A stretch of DNA of 64,000 bases from Mucilaginibacter ginsenosidivorans (lineage in GTDB: Bacteria > Bacteroidota > Bacteroidia > Sphingobacteriales > Sphingobacteriaceae), in assembly GCF_007971025.1 (NCBI RefSeq), contig NZ_CP042436.1, forward strand, positions 1,736,001 through 1,800,000. The letters run 5' to 3'. The position numbers and the translations under genes were made by a program. The notes under the pieces were generated by a model, which saw only the letters and a list, made by a program, of their open reading frames with translations, had not been told where the DNA came from and ran no database searches. Positions 25,062 to 33,185 of the stretch are shown piece after piece (the stretch's first letter is position 1; every line of letters starts with the position of its first letter).

Positions 25062-27820
25062 TCTGTTTTGAAGTAATATTTAAAGGTCAGTTCCGCGCGG
25101 ACGGAAGGGAACAGGTCGTCGTATTGCGGGGTGATCAGGTTCTTCATCAGGTCGATGGAGGCGCCGGCATCAAAATGCCGGCCGGCCAGGACCTGGATGC
25201 CCTGCTTGATGCCCAACTGGTCCGCGATGCGGCCGTTATTGAGGTAGGTGGCCCCGGAGGTTAGCTGTACCTGTTTGGACAACGGGTACTGGTAAGCCAG
25301 GTCAGAGGTTAGCATGTCGCCCAGCAGGGTGCTGCGGGAGAGGTTTTTGTTATAAAAGAACATATACGTGATGGAGCTGGTCCGGAAGACCATGCTCTGG
25401 AGGTAATTCAGGCTGAGGAGGTTGCCGGCGGCTGACGTGACGTAGGTGTTGCGGAACATCTGCCCGGCAACGCTGGCCCGGATCGTGGTGTAGTTGCTGC
25501 CGACTTTGTAGCTGTTGCTGGCGACGAGCTCCAGCTTGCGGGCGTTGTAAACCGAAATGGAGGCGCTGTCTGACTTTTTGATCACGCCGTTCTCCAGGTA
25601 TTTCAGGCTGAAATTAAGGGTCCGCGTCAATTTATAGTTCCCGGTCAGCTGGACCTGGTAGTTTTTCCATTTATCGGCGGACTGGTAGCTGAGGGGCGTA
25701 TTGCTGAAGTCCGAACGCAGGTCGAGGGAGAGGCGGTTCTGGTAAAAAGTCTTTCTCAGGTCCCCGCCGAATTTCATCGCAGCGCCCGAATAGCCGTTAT
25801 TGGCGGGGTTCTGGTAGCCCAGGCCGGAGTAGGTAAAATAAACATTGTCGCTTGCGCCGAGTTCCCGGATGCTGAGCGCGTGGCGGAAGCCGACGGACAT
25901 CGAGGTGAACAGGTCGTTGGTCAGGCTATAGTTTGCGCCGGCTTTTTGCTGCAGGAGGGCTTCGTTCCCCAACTGGTAGTTGTTATTGAACAGCGTGGTG
26001 GACTTGGAGACGTCGACATCCAGCCGGCCGAAGCGGTCCAGGTTGAGGGTCTTCCCGACGGTAAAGTTCACGGCATTTGAATGCAGGCCGGGTTGTCCGT
26101 AGGGAATGAAAGCGGATTGCCCGCTAAAGGAGCCCATGACGGAAACCCGGACGTTACCGAGCCAGTTGTTCCGCAGCTGCGCGCCGACATAAGATACGCT
26201 GGTGGGGAAGTTATAAACCGAGTTCTGGTACCCGGCATCCTTCAGGGAATTGACATCTTTAAGGGTGCCGAAGCCGACGGTGACGGGGTATCCGCTCATT
26301 TTTACGGTGATGTTGGCGCCGTTCATCAGTTTGCTTTGCTCGCCTTCCCCGGCGCCTGGGAGCGTGGTGCCGAAGGAGCCGATGCGCAGGTCCTTCAGTT
26401 TGCCGAATGCGGATTGCCAGGAATTGTGCGGTCGTTTTTCGGACAGCGCTGCCGCGGCTTCGGAGGAAAGGAATTCCGGCGAGCCCTTGCCGAGCAGGTA
26501 GCTTTCGAGGAGTGCCAGGCGGGCGGGGTCCAGCCCTTTTGCGGTCAGCTGTTTACGGACGGCGATGAGCACTTCGGCTACGCTGTCTGCCCGGAGGCGG
26601 CTGAGTTGTTTTTCCGCGGCGCTGAGGGTGCCGCTTCCGCCTTGTGCCGCACCCGCAAGCTCGCTTTTCTCCGCGGCGATCGCCTGCAGTTTTTCGCGGA
26701 GGCGGTTGTCGCTGAGTTTCAGGAGTCCCTGGAGGTCCGCCGGGTTGTCCAGGAGGTGGTACAGCGGGAGCTTTTTGAGGTCGGGCAGGCTGCCCTGCAG
26801 CGAATGCACCTGTTCGGTGATGGTCTGGCGTACGTAATCGGTAAAATTGAACCCGTGGAAGGCATTGTTCTTCAGGTCGGTATATTGTTGCAACTCATTT
26901 TTCAGGTTGCCGGCATAAGCCGCGGGATTAAAGCCGAATTTGAACAGGCTGCTGCCCAGGGGGTTCTGGCCGTTGAAGGCGGCCTGGTTGTTGGACAGGT
27001 TGAGGCTTAGCGGGACGCCGGCGACCAGCAGGGTGCCGCGCACGCCGAGGACTTCCTGGAATTTGGAGGCCGGGATGATCGAAAACTGGGCGGGGTTATA
27101 ACGCAGGTCGTTTTCCACCGAAAGGTTTGCCGACAAGGCGGGATGCTTCAGGGTCTTGAAATGCTGGCTGATGGCGTCGTCCATAGCTTTGAAAGGCGCT
27201 TGCGCGCCGTCGGGGACCTTAAAGGCGAAGGCCTTGCCGGGTCCTCCGGCCAGCTGGCCCTGCAGGCCGGATAGTTTGGCGGTGAGCTGGCTGGCCTGGG
27301 GCAGGGTGGGGGAAATGCCGGGCAGCCGGAACAGGCTGGTATCCCGGGTCCATAAGGTTTTCAACGGGTTTCCGGTGGCGGGCAGGGTGAGCAGGCTTTT
27401 TCCGTCCCGGAGGAGCCTCCCGTAGCTGGCCTGGCCGGCGGCGAGCGGGTTGCGGGGGAGCACGGTTCCCGGTGCCAGGTTCTCCAGCCCGGTCAATCGC
27501 GCGCTGATGGCGCCGCGGAAAGCAGGCAGCGGATCCCCGCTTGTGCCGGCGGCGTTGTTCCGGAGCTGGCGGGCCCGGAGAAGGAGCGCGCTTCCGGTTC
27601 CCGGGGAATAGGCCGCCGGCATTGCTGCCGGATTTAAGGTCAATGCCTGCCCGGTAAAAAAGTCGCGCCAGTGAAAGAGGTCCGCCGGATGAGCTGCCCG
27701 GAACAGGGAGTCCTGCCGGAGCACGGACCGGTCGACGGGGGATTGTGCAAGGGCGTTTTGCCTGTCCAGGACGAGCAGGGACAAGGCAAGGGCCAGGGTT
27801 ATGTATCGTTTATTGCCCAT
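25058..27820 (-). CDS. 920-residue outer-membrane beta-barrel protein
   Basis: A signal peptide (to about NALAQ, residue 26) is followed by about 430 residues of mixed, helix-containing soluble sequence. This includes a charged stretch near 385-450, KLQAIAAEKSELAGAAQGG and RLRADSVAEVLIAVRKQL. From about residue 490 onward alternating strands typical of a barrel run to the end, closing with SVRAELTFKYYFKTE, where a near-terminal aromatic suits insertion by the BAM machinery. The length is larger than ordinary porins and there is no TonB plug or SusC signature. Gene overlaps of 11 and 4 bases tie it to the secreted proteins on either side. It may be the export or anchoring pore for the Rhs assembly; this is inference from context. 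Confidence 0.75.
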   Translation of the reverse strand: MGNKRYITLALALSLLVLDRQNALAQSPVDRSVLRQDSLFRAAHPADLFHWRDFFTGQALTLNPAAMPAAYSPGTGSALLLRARQLRNNAAGTSGDPLPAFRGAISARLTGLENLAPGTVLPRNPLAAGQASYGRLLRDGKSLLTLPATGNPLKTLWTRDTSLFRLPGISPTLPQASQLTAKLSGLQGQLAGGPGKAFAFKVPDGAQAPFKAMDDAISQHFKTLKHPALSANLSVENDLRYNPAQFSIIPASKFQEVLGVRGTLLVAGVPLSLNLSNNQAAFNGQNPLGSSLFKFGFNPAAYAGNLKNELQQYTDLKNNAFHGFNFTDYVRQTITEQVHSLQGSLPDLKKLPLYHLLDNPADLQGLLKLSDNRLREKLQAIAAEKSELAGAAQGGSGTLSAAEKQLSRLRADSVAEVLIAVRKQLTAKGLDPARLALLESYLLGKGSPEFLSSEAAAALSEKRPHNSWQSAFGKLKDLRIGSFGTTLPGAGEGEQSKLMNGANITVKMSGYPVTVGFGTLKDVNSLKDAGYQNSVYNFPTSVSYVGAQLRNNWLGNVRVSVMGSFSGQSAFIPYGQPGLHSNAVNFTVGKTLNLDRFGRLDVDVSKSTTLFNNNYQLGNEALLQQKAGANYSLTNDLFTSMSVGFRHALSIRELGASDNVYFTYSGLGYQNPANNGYSGAAMKFGGDLRKTFYQNRLSLDLRSDFSNTPLSYQSADKWKNYQVQLTGNYKLTRTLNFSLKYLENGVIKKSDSASISVYNARKLELVASNSYKVGSNYTTIRASVAGQMFRNTYVTSAAGNLLSLNYLQSMVFRTSSITYMFFYNKNLSRSTLLGDMLTSDLAYQYPLSKQVQLTSGATYLNNGRIADQLGIKQGIQVLAGRHFDAGASIDLMKNLITPQYDDLFPSVRAELTFKYYFKTE

Positions 27821-29762
27821 CCTGCCTGGTGATTAAGAGTTCAAAACGGGAACCGTAGCTGGCGGGGTTGCCCCGGGCGGTGCTGAAGTGGTAATGCGCT
27901 GTTGTTTTCAGGTCGGCTGACTTGCCGGTCAGCTTGTCGAGCAGCCGGATGGTATAGCCTGGGGGAAGGCCGGCGGCGCCGTTGATCTGCCAGGTGTACG
28001 CGCCGCCGGAAGCGCCCCCGCAAAACAAACTGATGACGGTTTTGCCGGTATGCAGGGGTAGGGTGTTCTGTGTCAGCGGCTTGTGATCGGAGGAATATGA
28101 CCAGGCTTCCGGACCGGGTCCTGCTGCTTTGCGGTATAACTGGTCCTCGCCGGGGCTGTAGGAGGGCTGCGCACCCGCGTCAAAACGGATGACGAGGGGC
28201 AGGGAGACGGCGCCTTCGTGCAGCAGGCTGAGGGTAAGGACCTGTGGCGGCGCGAGCGTTTGCCGGCCGGTGGTGGCGAGCAGCGGGCGCCGCGCGGCCC
28301 CTTTTGCGGTTGCGGCGGCGATGCGTCCCTTCAGGTTAACCGGGCCGGTCACGGGGGATTGCCGTGCGGCCGCGACGAGGTTCTGGTTGATGCCGAGGAA
28401 GATCAGCGCGGGGTCCCCGGTGCCGTCTGCCCGGAGGACCAGTTCGGCGTTGGGCGAAACCTGGAGCTGCGTCGCGTTGTCGGCGACGGTCCAGCTGCCG
28501 CCGGGCGGGATAATGAACCGCCCGCCGACGATGGTTTTGCTGCCGGTCTTCAGGTAAGCTGTCGTGATCGTGGTGCCGTCGGCAGTGCTGTCCCGCAGTT
28601 GTTGCCCGGCTTTGAGGAAACTGAGGGTGTCGGGTGTCGTGGAAAACGTGCCCGCATTCAGGAAAAGCGTGCCGTAGAACCTGGCTTTGGCCAGCCGGGT
28701 GGTCGCCCGGTTGTTAAAATCGCCGCCGGTGGACAGGAAGGCGTGGTTGGCCTGCAGGTCGAGGGCTCCGGCCGATATGGTCAGGTACCCTTCGGTGTCG
28801 AGGGTGTCGCCGCTGGCGTTTTCGGTTACCTTGGTGCCGCTGCCGGAGATGATCAGGTTCTGGTATACTGCGGGAAGGCGGTCCATGCCCGGGGTGGAAC
28901 GGGTGGAAACGACTTGGTCTCCGCCGGCGTATTCGACCGTGCTGCCGCCGTCCTGTGTTTCGCCGTAGGTGTAGAAGTCGACGGTATCTCCGGCCGGATT
29001 GCCGATATGGATGGCGGGGTTCCCGGGCAGCTTCAGGCGGGCATCCGCGGTACTCACATCAATAAGAAAACTTGCTGATGGTAAATACCCGTCGATATGG
29101 CCGGCCAGGAAGGACGGGATGTTATTGGTCAGCCGGATCTGCCCGGTAATGGTCAGCAGGCCCCCCTCGAGGGACAGCCGGCCATGATTATGGGCCACTC
29201 CGCCGGAGAGCAGAAACATCGTCACGGAGTTCACGGTGGCGTTCCCGTTTACGGTAAAATTGGTAAGCGAGGTGCTGAAAAGGGTGGTCTTGCTGAGCAC
29301 CAGCTTGCTGAAGACCCCGTCGCCGATCAGCAGGGACGTGCAGGTCAGGGTGCCGGTGCCGGTGACGGTTGCGTGCGGTATAAAATCATCGTCACTGTGT
29401 GCCAGGGTGATGGCGCCGCTGACGTTAAGGCTGCCGCTTATGGTCAGCGTGACGGCCTGGCGATTGCCGAAGGCCAGCGACGCGCACTGGGCGTTCTGGC
29501 TGAGTGCCGGCTGATTGACAAAACCCGTAAATCCGATCTGGACGGCATCGCCGGAGCCGGGTACTTGCTGCGGGCTCCAGTTGGCGGCATTGGCCCAGTC
29601 GGTGCCGGCGGCGCCGGTCCATACCAGCGTCGCTGCGCCGCTGCGGGCGATGGTCAGCAGCAGCGTGAAAAACAGGCAGCAGGCGGCGCGGTACCGGGGG
29701 CCCGGGCAAAAAACCCGAAGCCCGGTAAAGATTGTACGCCTGGTAAGTTGACTGGTGTTCAT
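27810..29762 (-). CDS. secreted beta-solenoid-like surface protein
   Basis: The gene encodes 650 residues with an N-terminal signal (about 25-44, AACCLFFTLLLTIARSGAA) after a long basic leader. The sequence TLVWTGAAGTDWANAANWSP plus GDAVQIGF is the signature at the start of many bacterial adhesin solenoids. Repeats rich in Thr, Gly and small residues follow (TLTISGSLNVSGAITL, TGTGTLTCTSLLIGDG, NLIISGSGTKVTEN). A C-terminal Ig-like part (about 500-650) ends in YGSRFELLITRQDGQ. No T9SS sorting domain is recognisable. It lies between the first gene of the operon and the outer-membrane barrel, overlapping the barrel gene by 11 bases. A surface fibre or passenger exported by the barrel is the simplest reading; unproven. 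Confidence 0.75.
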   Translation of the reverse strand: MNTSQLTRRTIFTGLRVFCPGPRYRAACCLFFTLLLTIARSGAATLVWTGAAGTDWANAANWSPQQVPGSGDAVQIGFTGFVNQPALSQNAQCASLAFGNRQAVTLTISGSLNVSGAITLAHSDDDFIPHATVTGTGTLTCTSLLIGDGVFSKLVLSKTTLFSTSLTNFTVNGNATVNSVTMFLLSGGVAHNHGRLSLEGGLLTITGQIRLTNNIPSFLAGHIDGYLPSASFLIDVSTADARLKLPGNPAIHIGNPAGDTVDFYTYGETQDGGSTVEYAGGDQVVSTRSTPGMDRLPAVYQNLIISGSGTKVTENASGDTLDTEGYLTISAGALDLQANHAFLSTGGDFNNRATTRLAKARFYGTLFLNAGTFSTTPDTLSFLKAGQQLRDSTADGTTITTAYLKTGSKTIVGGRFIIPPGGSWTVADNATQLQVSPNAELVLRADGTGDPALIFLGINQNLVAAARQSPVTGPVNLKGRIAAATAKGAARRPLLATTGRQTLAPPQVLTLSLLHEGAVSLPLVIRFDAGAQPSYSPGEDQLYRKAAGPGPEAWSYSSDHKPLTQNTLPLHTGKTVISLFCGGASGGAYTWQINGAAGLPPGYTIRLLDKLTGKSADLKTTAHYHFSTARGNPASYGSRFELLITRQDGQ

Positions 29763-29797
29763 GATCGCTGTGCCGCTGGTTAATTTGTCAGTTGAGT

Positions 29798-30529
29798 TCA
29801 GGGTATGGTCACGGTGGCTGTGCCGGCGGCGTCGATGGATACGGTTGCATCATCAACCAGGCGTGAGCCGTCGTCGGCGACGTGAATATATTTCCAGCTG
29901 CCGTTGGGTGTCTTGCAGATGTCTTTGCCGTCTGCGGTGATGATCTTATTGGTCATCACGATATTGCCGTTCGCATCGCCGACAATGACGCGTTTTTCCC
30001 CCCCGGAACCCTGGTCGGCGAAGTTCAGGTACAGGCCGGGGCCGATCGCGGAGGGGTAATATTTCAGTGACATGGCGCGGGTGTGGTCATCAAAGATGAT
30101 GGCCGCTTCCTGGCTGGTCCCGGTACCGTCGGAGTAAAACCCGATATTCCCGAAGGTCGCATTGACCTGCACGTCGAAATTGGTTCCGAGGATGCGATTG
30201 GTATAGATGTTGCTGACCTTCAGGGCGTGGTAGTTCGGGTCGTATTCAAAGGTTGAATCGGTGGAGATTTTGCCGGTGTAATCATTAAAAGGCACGAGAA
30301 AATGCCCGGTCATCGTCCAGTAGTTGGTGTTTTTCTGGAGGAAGCCATCCGGCACGCCTTTCAGGAAATACGCGCCCTGGCTGTCTTTGAGGTCGTCGCC
30401 CTGGATGGTGATGCCGTGCCCGCTTTTCATGATCGTGAAGTAATCGATCCAGTTCTTCAATACGTAATCCTGGGCGGAGGCCGCGCGCCCGCCGGCCAAT
30501 AGGATCGTCAGCAAGATGAGTTTTTTCAT
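29798..30529 (-). CDS. 243-residue secreted protein heading the Rhs operon
   Basis: ATG 30529 gives an excellent signal peptide (KKLILLTILLAGGRAASAQ). A frame extending to 30610 would put 27 unlikely residues before it. The mature part, DYVLKNWIDYFTIMKSGHGI, GFYSDGTGTSQEAAIIFDD, and the end DDATVSIDAAGTATVTIP, looks like the receptor-side or tail-spike-like proteins common in Bacteroidota, with short beta repeats and no enzyme motif. It is the first gene of the minus-strand run; the next gene begins 36 bases downstream. The promoter should lie in the long intergenic stretch beyond 30530, but no consensus -7 element was found there on this strand. Confidence 0.75.
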   Translation of the reverse strand: MKKLILLTILLAGGRAASAQDYVLKNWIDYFTIMKSGHGITIQGDDLKDSQGAYFLKGVPDGFLQKNTNYWTMTGHFLVPFNDYTGKISTDSTFEYDPNYHALKVSNIYTNRILGTNFDVQVNATFGNIGFYSDGTGTSQEAAIIFDDHTRAMSLKYYPSAIGPGLYLNFADQGSGGEKRVIVGDANGNIVMTNKIITADGKDICKTPNGSWKYIHVADDGSRLVDDATVSIDAAGTATVTIP

Positions 30530-31006
30530 GTTCGTTGTGTCGTGGTGGTGGATGCCAGCAGCGCCCGAAAGCCGCCGGAAAAAAACAAACTGTCTTCGCC
30601 CGGCGAACACACGGGGTCACCGGGGATTATTAATTAATAGGCAAATAGCTCCCAAGGGACGGATAGCCATCAATGGCCGTTCGTCACATCGGGTTAGCGG
30701 GATTCGCCGGGAAATAAAATTCGGAACCCAGCCGGATCGGACCGGAGGGAGTTAACGCGGAACAGGCCGGTTACTGATCGTTAAATGCTGTGTATTTTTT
30801 CATTGTGAATGAGTATAAGGTTGTCGTTATTTCGTGATGAGTAAACTTAGCGATTAAAATGAACAATGCAAATATTTTTTTGCTGTAAGCCGAAAATGAC
30901 AGGGTTCTATGGTTAAGATATTTGCGATGGAGTTGAAAATCAGGATTTTATGCTTATTGGTCAATTTTTGCAGCTATTGTGGCGAAAATGCGGGTCTCGG
31001 GGTATA

Positions 31007-31060
31007 CCGCTATGCGGATCGGGTATAGCGGCGAGATAAAGCGAAAATGGCTTTTTTCGC
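31007..31060. repeat. two adjacent hairpins in the long intergenic region
   Basis: CCGCTAT (31007-31013) pairs with ATAGCGG (31025-31031) across 11 bases. Ten bases later GCGAAAA (31041-31047) pairs with TTTTCGC (31054-31060) across 6 bases. Two perfect 7-base stems this close are notable in a region without genes. They could belong to a small RNA, an attenuator or protein-binding sites; there is no direct evidence for any of these. Confidence 0.45.
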
Positions 31061-31380
31061 ATGCTGGGGCTATGGGCCGCCCCCGGGAGGGTGGATGCCC
31101 TGAGCAGCAGGCTGGCAGCTGCTTGTTGGTCAGGTTAAATTAAATAACCGGCGGGCAAACGGTACCGCGCGGTGGGTTACGGCGGGTGGTCCGGTGTTCC
31201 CTCATGGGTAAGCAGGCTCCGGCTGCGTGTTGGGTCAATGGGGAGGCGATACGGATCTGCTGGCTCGCTGTTATGGTTGAGTCCATCGGGCAGGGTGTTG
31301 CCGGTTGGCGGGAGCTGCCGGCTTTTGCCTGTTAATTAAAAAATGTTGAAAGGTTCTGGGAAATGTCAGAACGTTTTTTT

Positions 31381-31388
31381 TATATTTG
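31381..31388 (+). promoter_or_regulatory. Bacteroidota -7 promoter element for the tail-fibre-like gene
   Basis: TATATTTG matches the Bacteroidota -7 consensus TAnnTTTG exactly and lies 73 bases before ATG 31462. The matching -33 TTTG is poor; the nearest candidate, TTCTG around 31354-31358, is weak. Transcription would start near 31395, giving a leader of about 65 bases. Confidence 0.55.
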
Positions 31389-31461
31389 GGAGGCAGGTAT
31401 TCCTGCAGTTCCCGGTCTGCCGGGAGATGACTACGCCACCTTTATTACAATTTGATATAGC

Positions 31462-32919
31462 ATGAAAAACCTTGTCCTGCTTTTTTCGCTCTTCGGAGTG
31501 ATCTCTACTGCCTGCGCGCAAAGTACGCTTACCCTTGGCCGCGGCCTTACCGGCGGAAGTTTCAACGGTTCGTCTAATGTCTCTGCAACGCTGGATACCG
31601 GTAAATTCTATACGTGGCTGAAGCAGCAGGCCCTGCAGCAGAATTCGCTGGGAACGACGACGGCTGATGCATTGATCCTGCAGAATACGACGGCTGCGGC
31701 GAATAATGCGCAGCAGATTTCGCCGTCGCTGCATTTCCGGTCGCCGGGCTGGGGGACGACGGCCGGCTCATCGCAGTCGGTGGATTTCCGGATGTACACA
31801 CTGCCGGTACAGGGTGGCTCGCCGGTTGGCAACCTGTTTATCCAGTCGTCGGTCAACGGCGCGGCCTGGGGAACGAACCTGCAATTGGGAACGAATGGCG
31901 CGCTTACGGTTGGCGTGAACGGGGCTTCGATCGGCAGCGTGCTGGCGGGGATGTACCAGGGTACGATCAATTCGATCGGGAACAGCTCGACCGACGGGCT
32001 CATTATGCGAAATAATTCAACCGGGACGTCAGGCATTCCGGTGCAGTATTCCCCGCGACTTCGCTTTACGGGCTCGGCTTATACGGGCTCGGCTTCGCAG
32101 TTTGTGGACTGGATCGAGGAGGTGAAGCCGGTCAGCGGGACCAGCCCGGTTACCTCGCGGCTGGTATTTTCCAGCCAGGTGAACGCTGCCGGCTACAACG
32201 AACGGCTGGCGATGGCCGATAATGGACTATTCTATTTAAACGGTACCGCATTGACCGCGAACCAGGTGGTGGGGGCGAACGGCTCCGCGGCAGGAATGGA
32301 AGCAAAGACGCTGTCGGGCAGTACGGCCACGGGGCTGCTGGTGGCTAATTCGGCGGGCACAATCACGTTTTCCAATGATACGGCTAAACTGCAGACGGTG
32401 GCTAATTTTTTCCCGCTGGGCGATACGCGGTACCTGAAGGCGAGCGCGGGGGCAACTTACCAACCGCTGCTTGCTTTTACGCCATCGAATGATGCGATGG
32501 TGGTACACCTGGCCGGCAACGAGACCATCGCGGGTAACAAAACGTTCAACGACAAGCTGGCCATCGGCGGTACAGCGGTACCGGCGGGCTTCCAGTTCGC
32601 GGTTAACGGGAAAACGATTGCGACGTCGGTGACGGTAAAGGAACTGCAATACTGGCCCGACTATGTGTTCGACGTGAATTACAGGTTAACTCCGCTCCCC
32701 GACTTGGCAGCATTCGTGCGGTCGAATCACCGACTGCCGGAAATGCCTTCGGCTGCGGAGGTCAGTAAAAATGGCCAGGACCTCGGCGCGATGAATGAAA
32801 AATTACTGAAAAAGGTGGAAGAGCTGACGCTTTACCTGATCGAAAAAGACAAACAGGTGGAGGAACTGAAGCAGCGGGTCGATCGCCTGGAGCACGCGGG
32901 GGCGAAAAAGGCCGATTGA
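31462..32919 (+). CDS. secreted tail-fibre-like protein with C-terminal coiled coil
   Basis: The gene encodes 485 residues with signal peptide KNLVLLFSLFGVISTACAQ. The body is repetitive, low in charge and rich in Gly, Ser, Thr and Asn (LTLGRGLTGGSFNGSSNVSA, LQLGTNGALTVGVNG), like phage tail-fibre shafts and Bacteroidota surface proteins of this type. A turn near 385 (KLAIGGTAVPAGFQFAVNGK) leads to YWPDYVFDVNYRLTPLPDL and HRLPEMPSAAEVSKNG, the conserved base seen in many such proteins. A Lys/Glu-rich coiled coil ends it (about 440-480, KLLKKVEELTLYLIEKDKQ), which probably drives trimerisation. It diverges from the Rhs operon. Ligand unknown. Confidence 0.85.
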   Translation: MKNLVLLFSLFGVISTACAQSTLTLGRGLTGGSFNGSSNVSATLDTGKFYTWLKQQALQQNSLGTTTADALILQNTTAAANNAQQISPSLHFRSPGWGTTAGSSQSVDFRMYTLPVQGGSPVGNLFIQSSVNGAAWGTNLQLGTNGALTVGVNGASIGSVLAGMYQGTINSIGNSSTDGLIMRNNSTGTSGIPVQYSPRLRFTGSAYTGSASQFVDWIEEVKPVSGTSPVTSRLVFSSQVNAAGYNERLAMADNGLFYLNGTALTANQVVGANGSAAGMEAKTLSGSTATGLLVANSAGTITFSNDTAKLQTVANFFPLGDTRYLKASAGATYQPLLAFTPSNDAMVVHLAGNETIAGNKTFNDKLAIGGTAVPAGFQFAVNGKTIATSVTVKELQYWPDYVFDVNYRLTPLPDLAAFVRSNHRLPEMPSAAEVSKNGQDLGAMNEKLLKKVEELTLYLIEKDKQVEELKQRVDRLEHAGAKKAD

Positions 32920-32947
32920 TGGCTATTGGCAAAATAGCGTTGTGCGG

Positions 32948-33013
32948 GTGATTGGGAGCCTTGGGGTGACGCCGGCTGAGTTTTTCAGCGGGGGTTTCGA
33001 TGCGCCGGGTTAA
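32948..33013 (+). pseudogene. 3' remnant of an XRE-family gene
   Basis: The 21 codons up to TAA 33013 read VIGSLGVTPAEFFSGGFDAPG, against VIRGLGVTPAEFFSEGFDAPG in the intact XRE regulator at 2915-3178. No start codon or upstream HTH helices remain, so nothing functional is made. The remnant marks the left edge of a copied fragment or the end of a formerly complete paralogue that has been replaced. Confidence 0.85.
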
Positions 33014-33062
33014 CGCCGGGAGTGCAACAGTCCGTTCTTTTGGAATCAATTTAAATTGCTGG

Positions 33063-33099
33063 CAGCGGGTCCTGGGTTGGGGAGCCGCTGTTTCTTTTT
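33063..33099 (+). terminator. intrinsic terminator, duplicated copy
   Basis: CAGCGG (33063-33068) pairs with CCGCTG (33085-33090), followed by TTTCTTTTT (33091-33099). It is identical to the terminator at 3228-3264. It would end transcription of the tail-fibre-like gene. Confidence 0.75.
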
Positions 33100-33134
33100 G
33101 GCTTGATCAACCGGTACTTTAAAGAGAGGTATGT

Positions 33135-33166
33135 TTTGGAAAAGCGATCCGTTGTTAGTAACTTTG
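33135..33166 (+). promoter_or_regulatory. full-consensus Bacteroidota promoter
   Basis: TTTG (33135-33138), a 20-base spacer, then TAACTTTG (33159-33166). Both elements match the Bacteroidota sigma-ABfr consensus exactly with the expected spacing. The start site would be near 33173, only about a dozen bases before ATG 33186, so the leader is very short. Confidence 0.8.
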
Positions 33167-33185
33167 AAAATAAAAGTGCTTTTCA

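Larger units (their letters stand above)
30530..31461. other. 932-base intergenic region between divergent genes
   Basis: No convincing gene is present. The part nearest the Rhs operon (30620-30960) is AT-rich with a TTAATTAA palindrome at 30630-30637. The middle (31000-31062) holds two hairpins. From 31065 to 31330 it is GC-rich with no recognised element. The right end contains another TTAATTAA (31332-31339) and a good promoter at 31381. The region must contain the promoter of the Rhs operon, and its length leaves room for regulatory sites or a small RNA, neither of which I can demonstrate. Confidence 0.7.
32947..33100 (+). repeat. direct repeat copy B: XRE 3' end plus terminator
   Basis: This is the second copy of the 154-base block at 3112-3265, same orientation, with about six mismatches and no gaps. 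It follows the tail-fibre-like gene by 27 bases and supplies that gene with a terminator. Confidence 0.9.

Noticed and set aside
30516..30755. 79-codon plus-strand frame at the head of the Rhs operon
   Set aside because: Starts in the antisense of the signal peptide of the 243-residue protein and shows no coding character.
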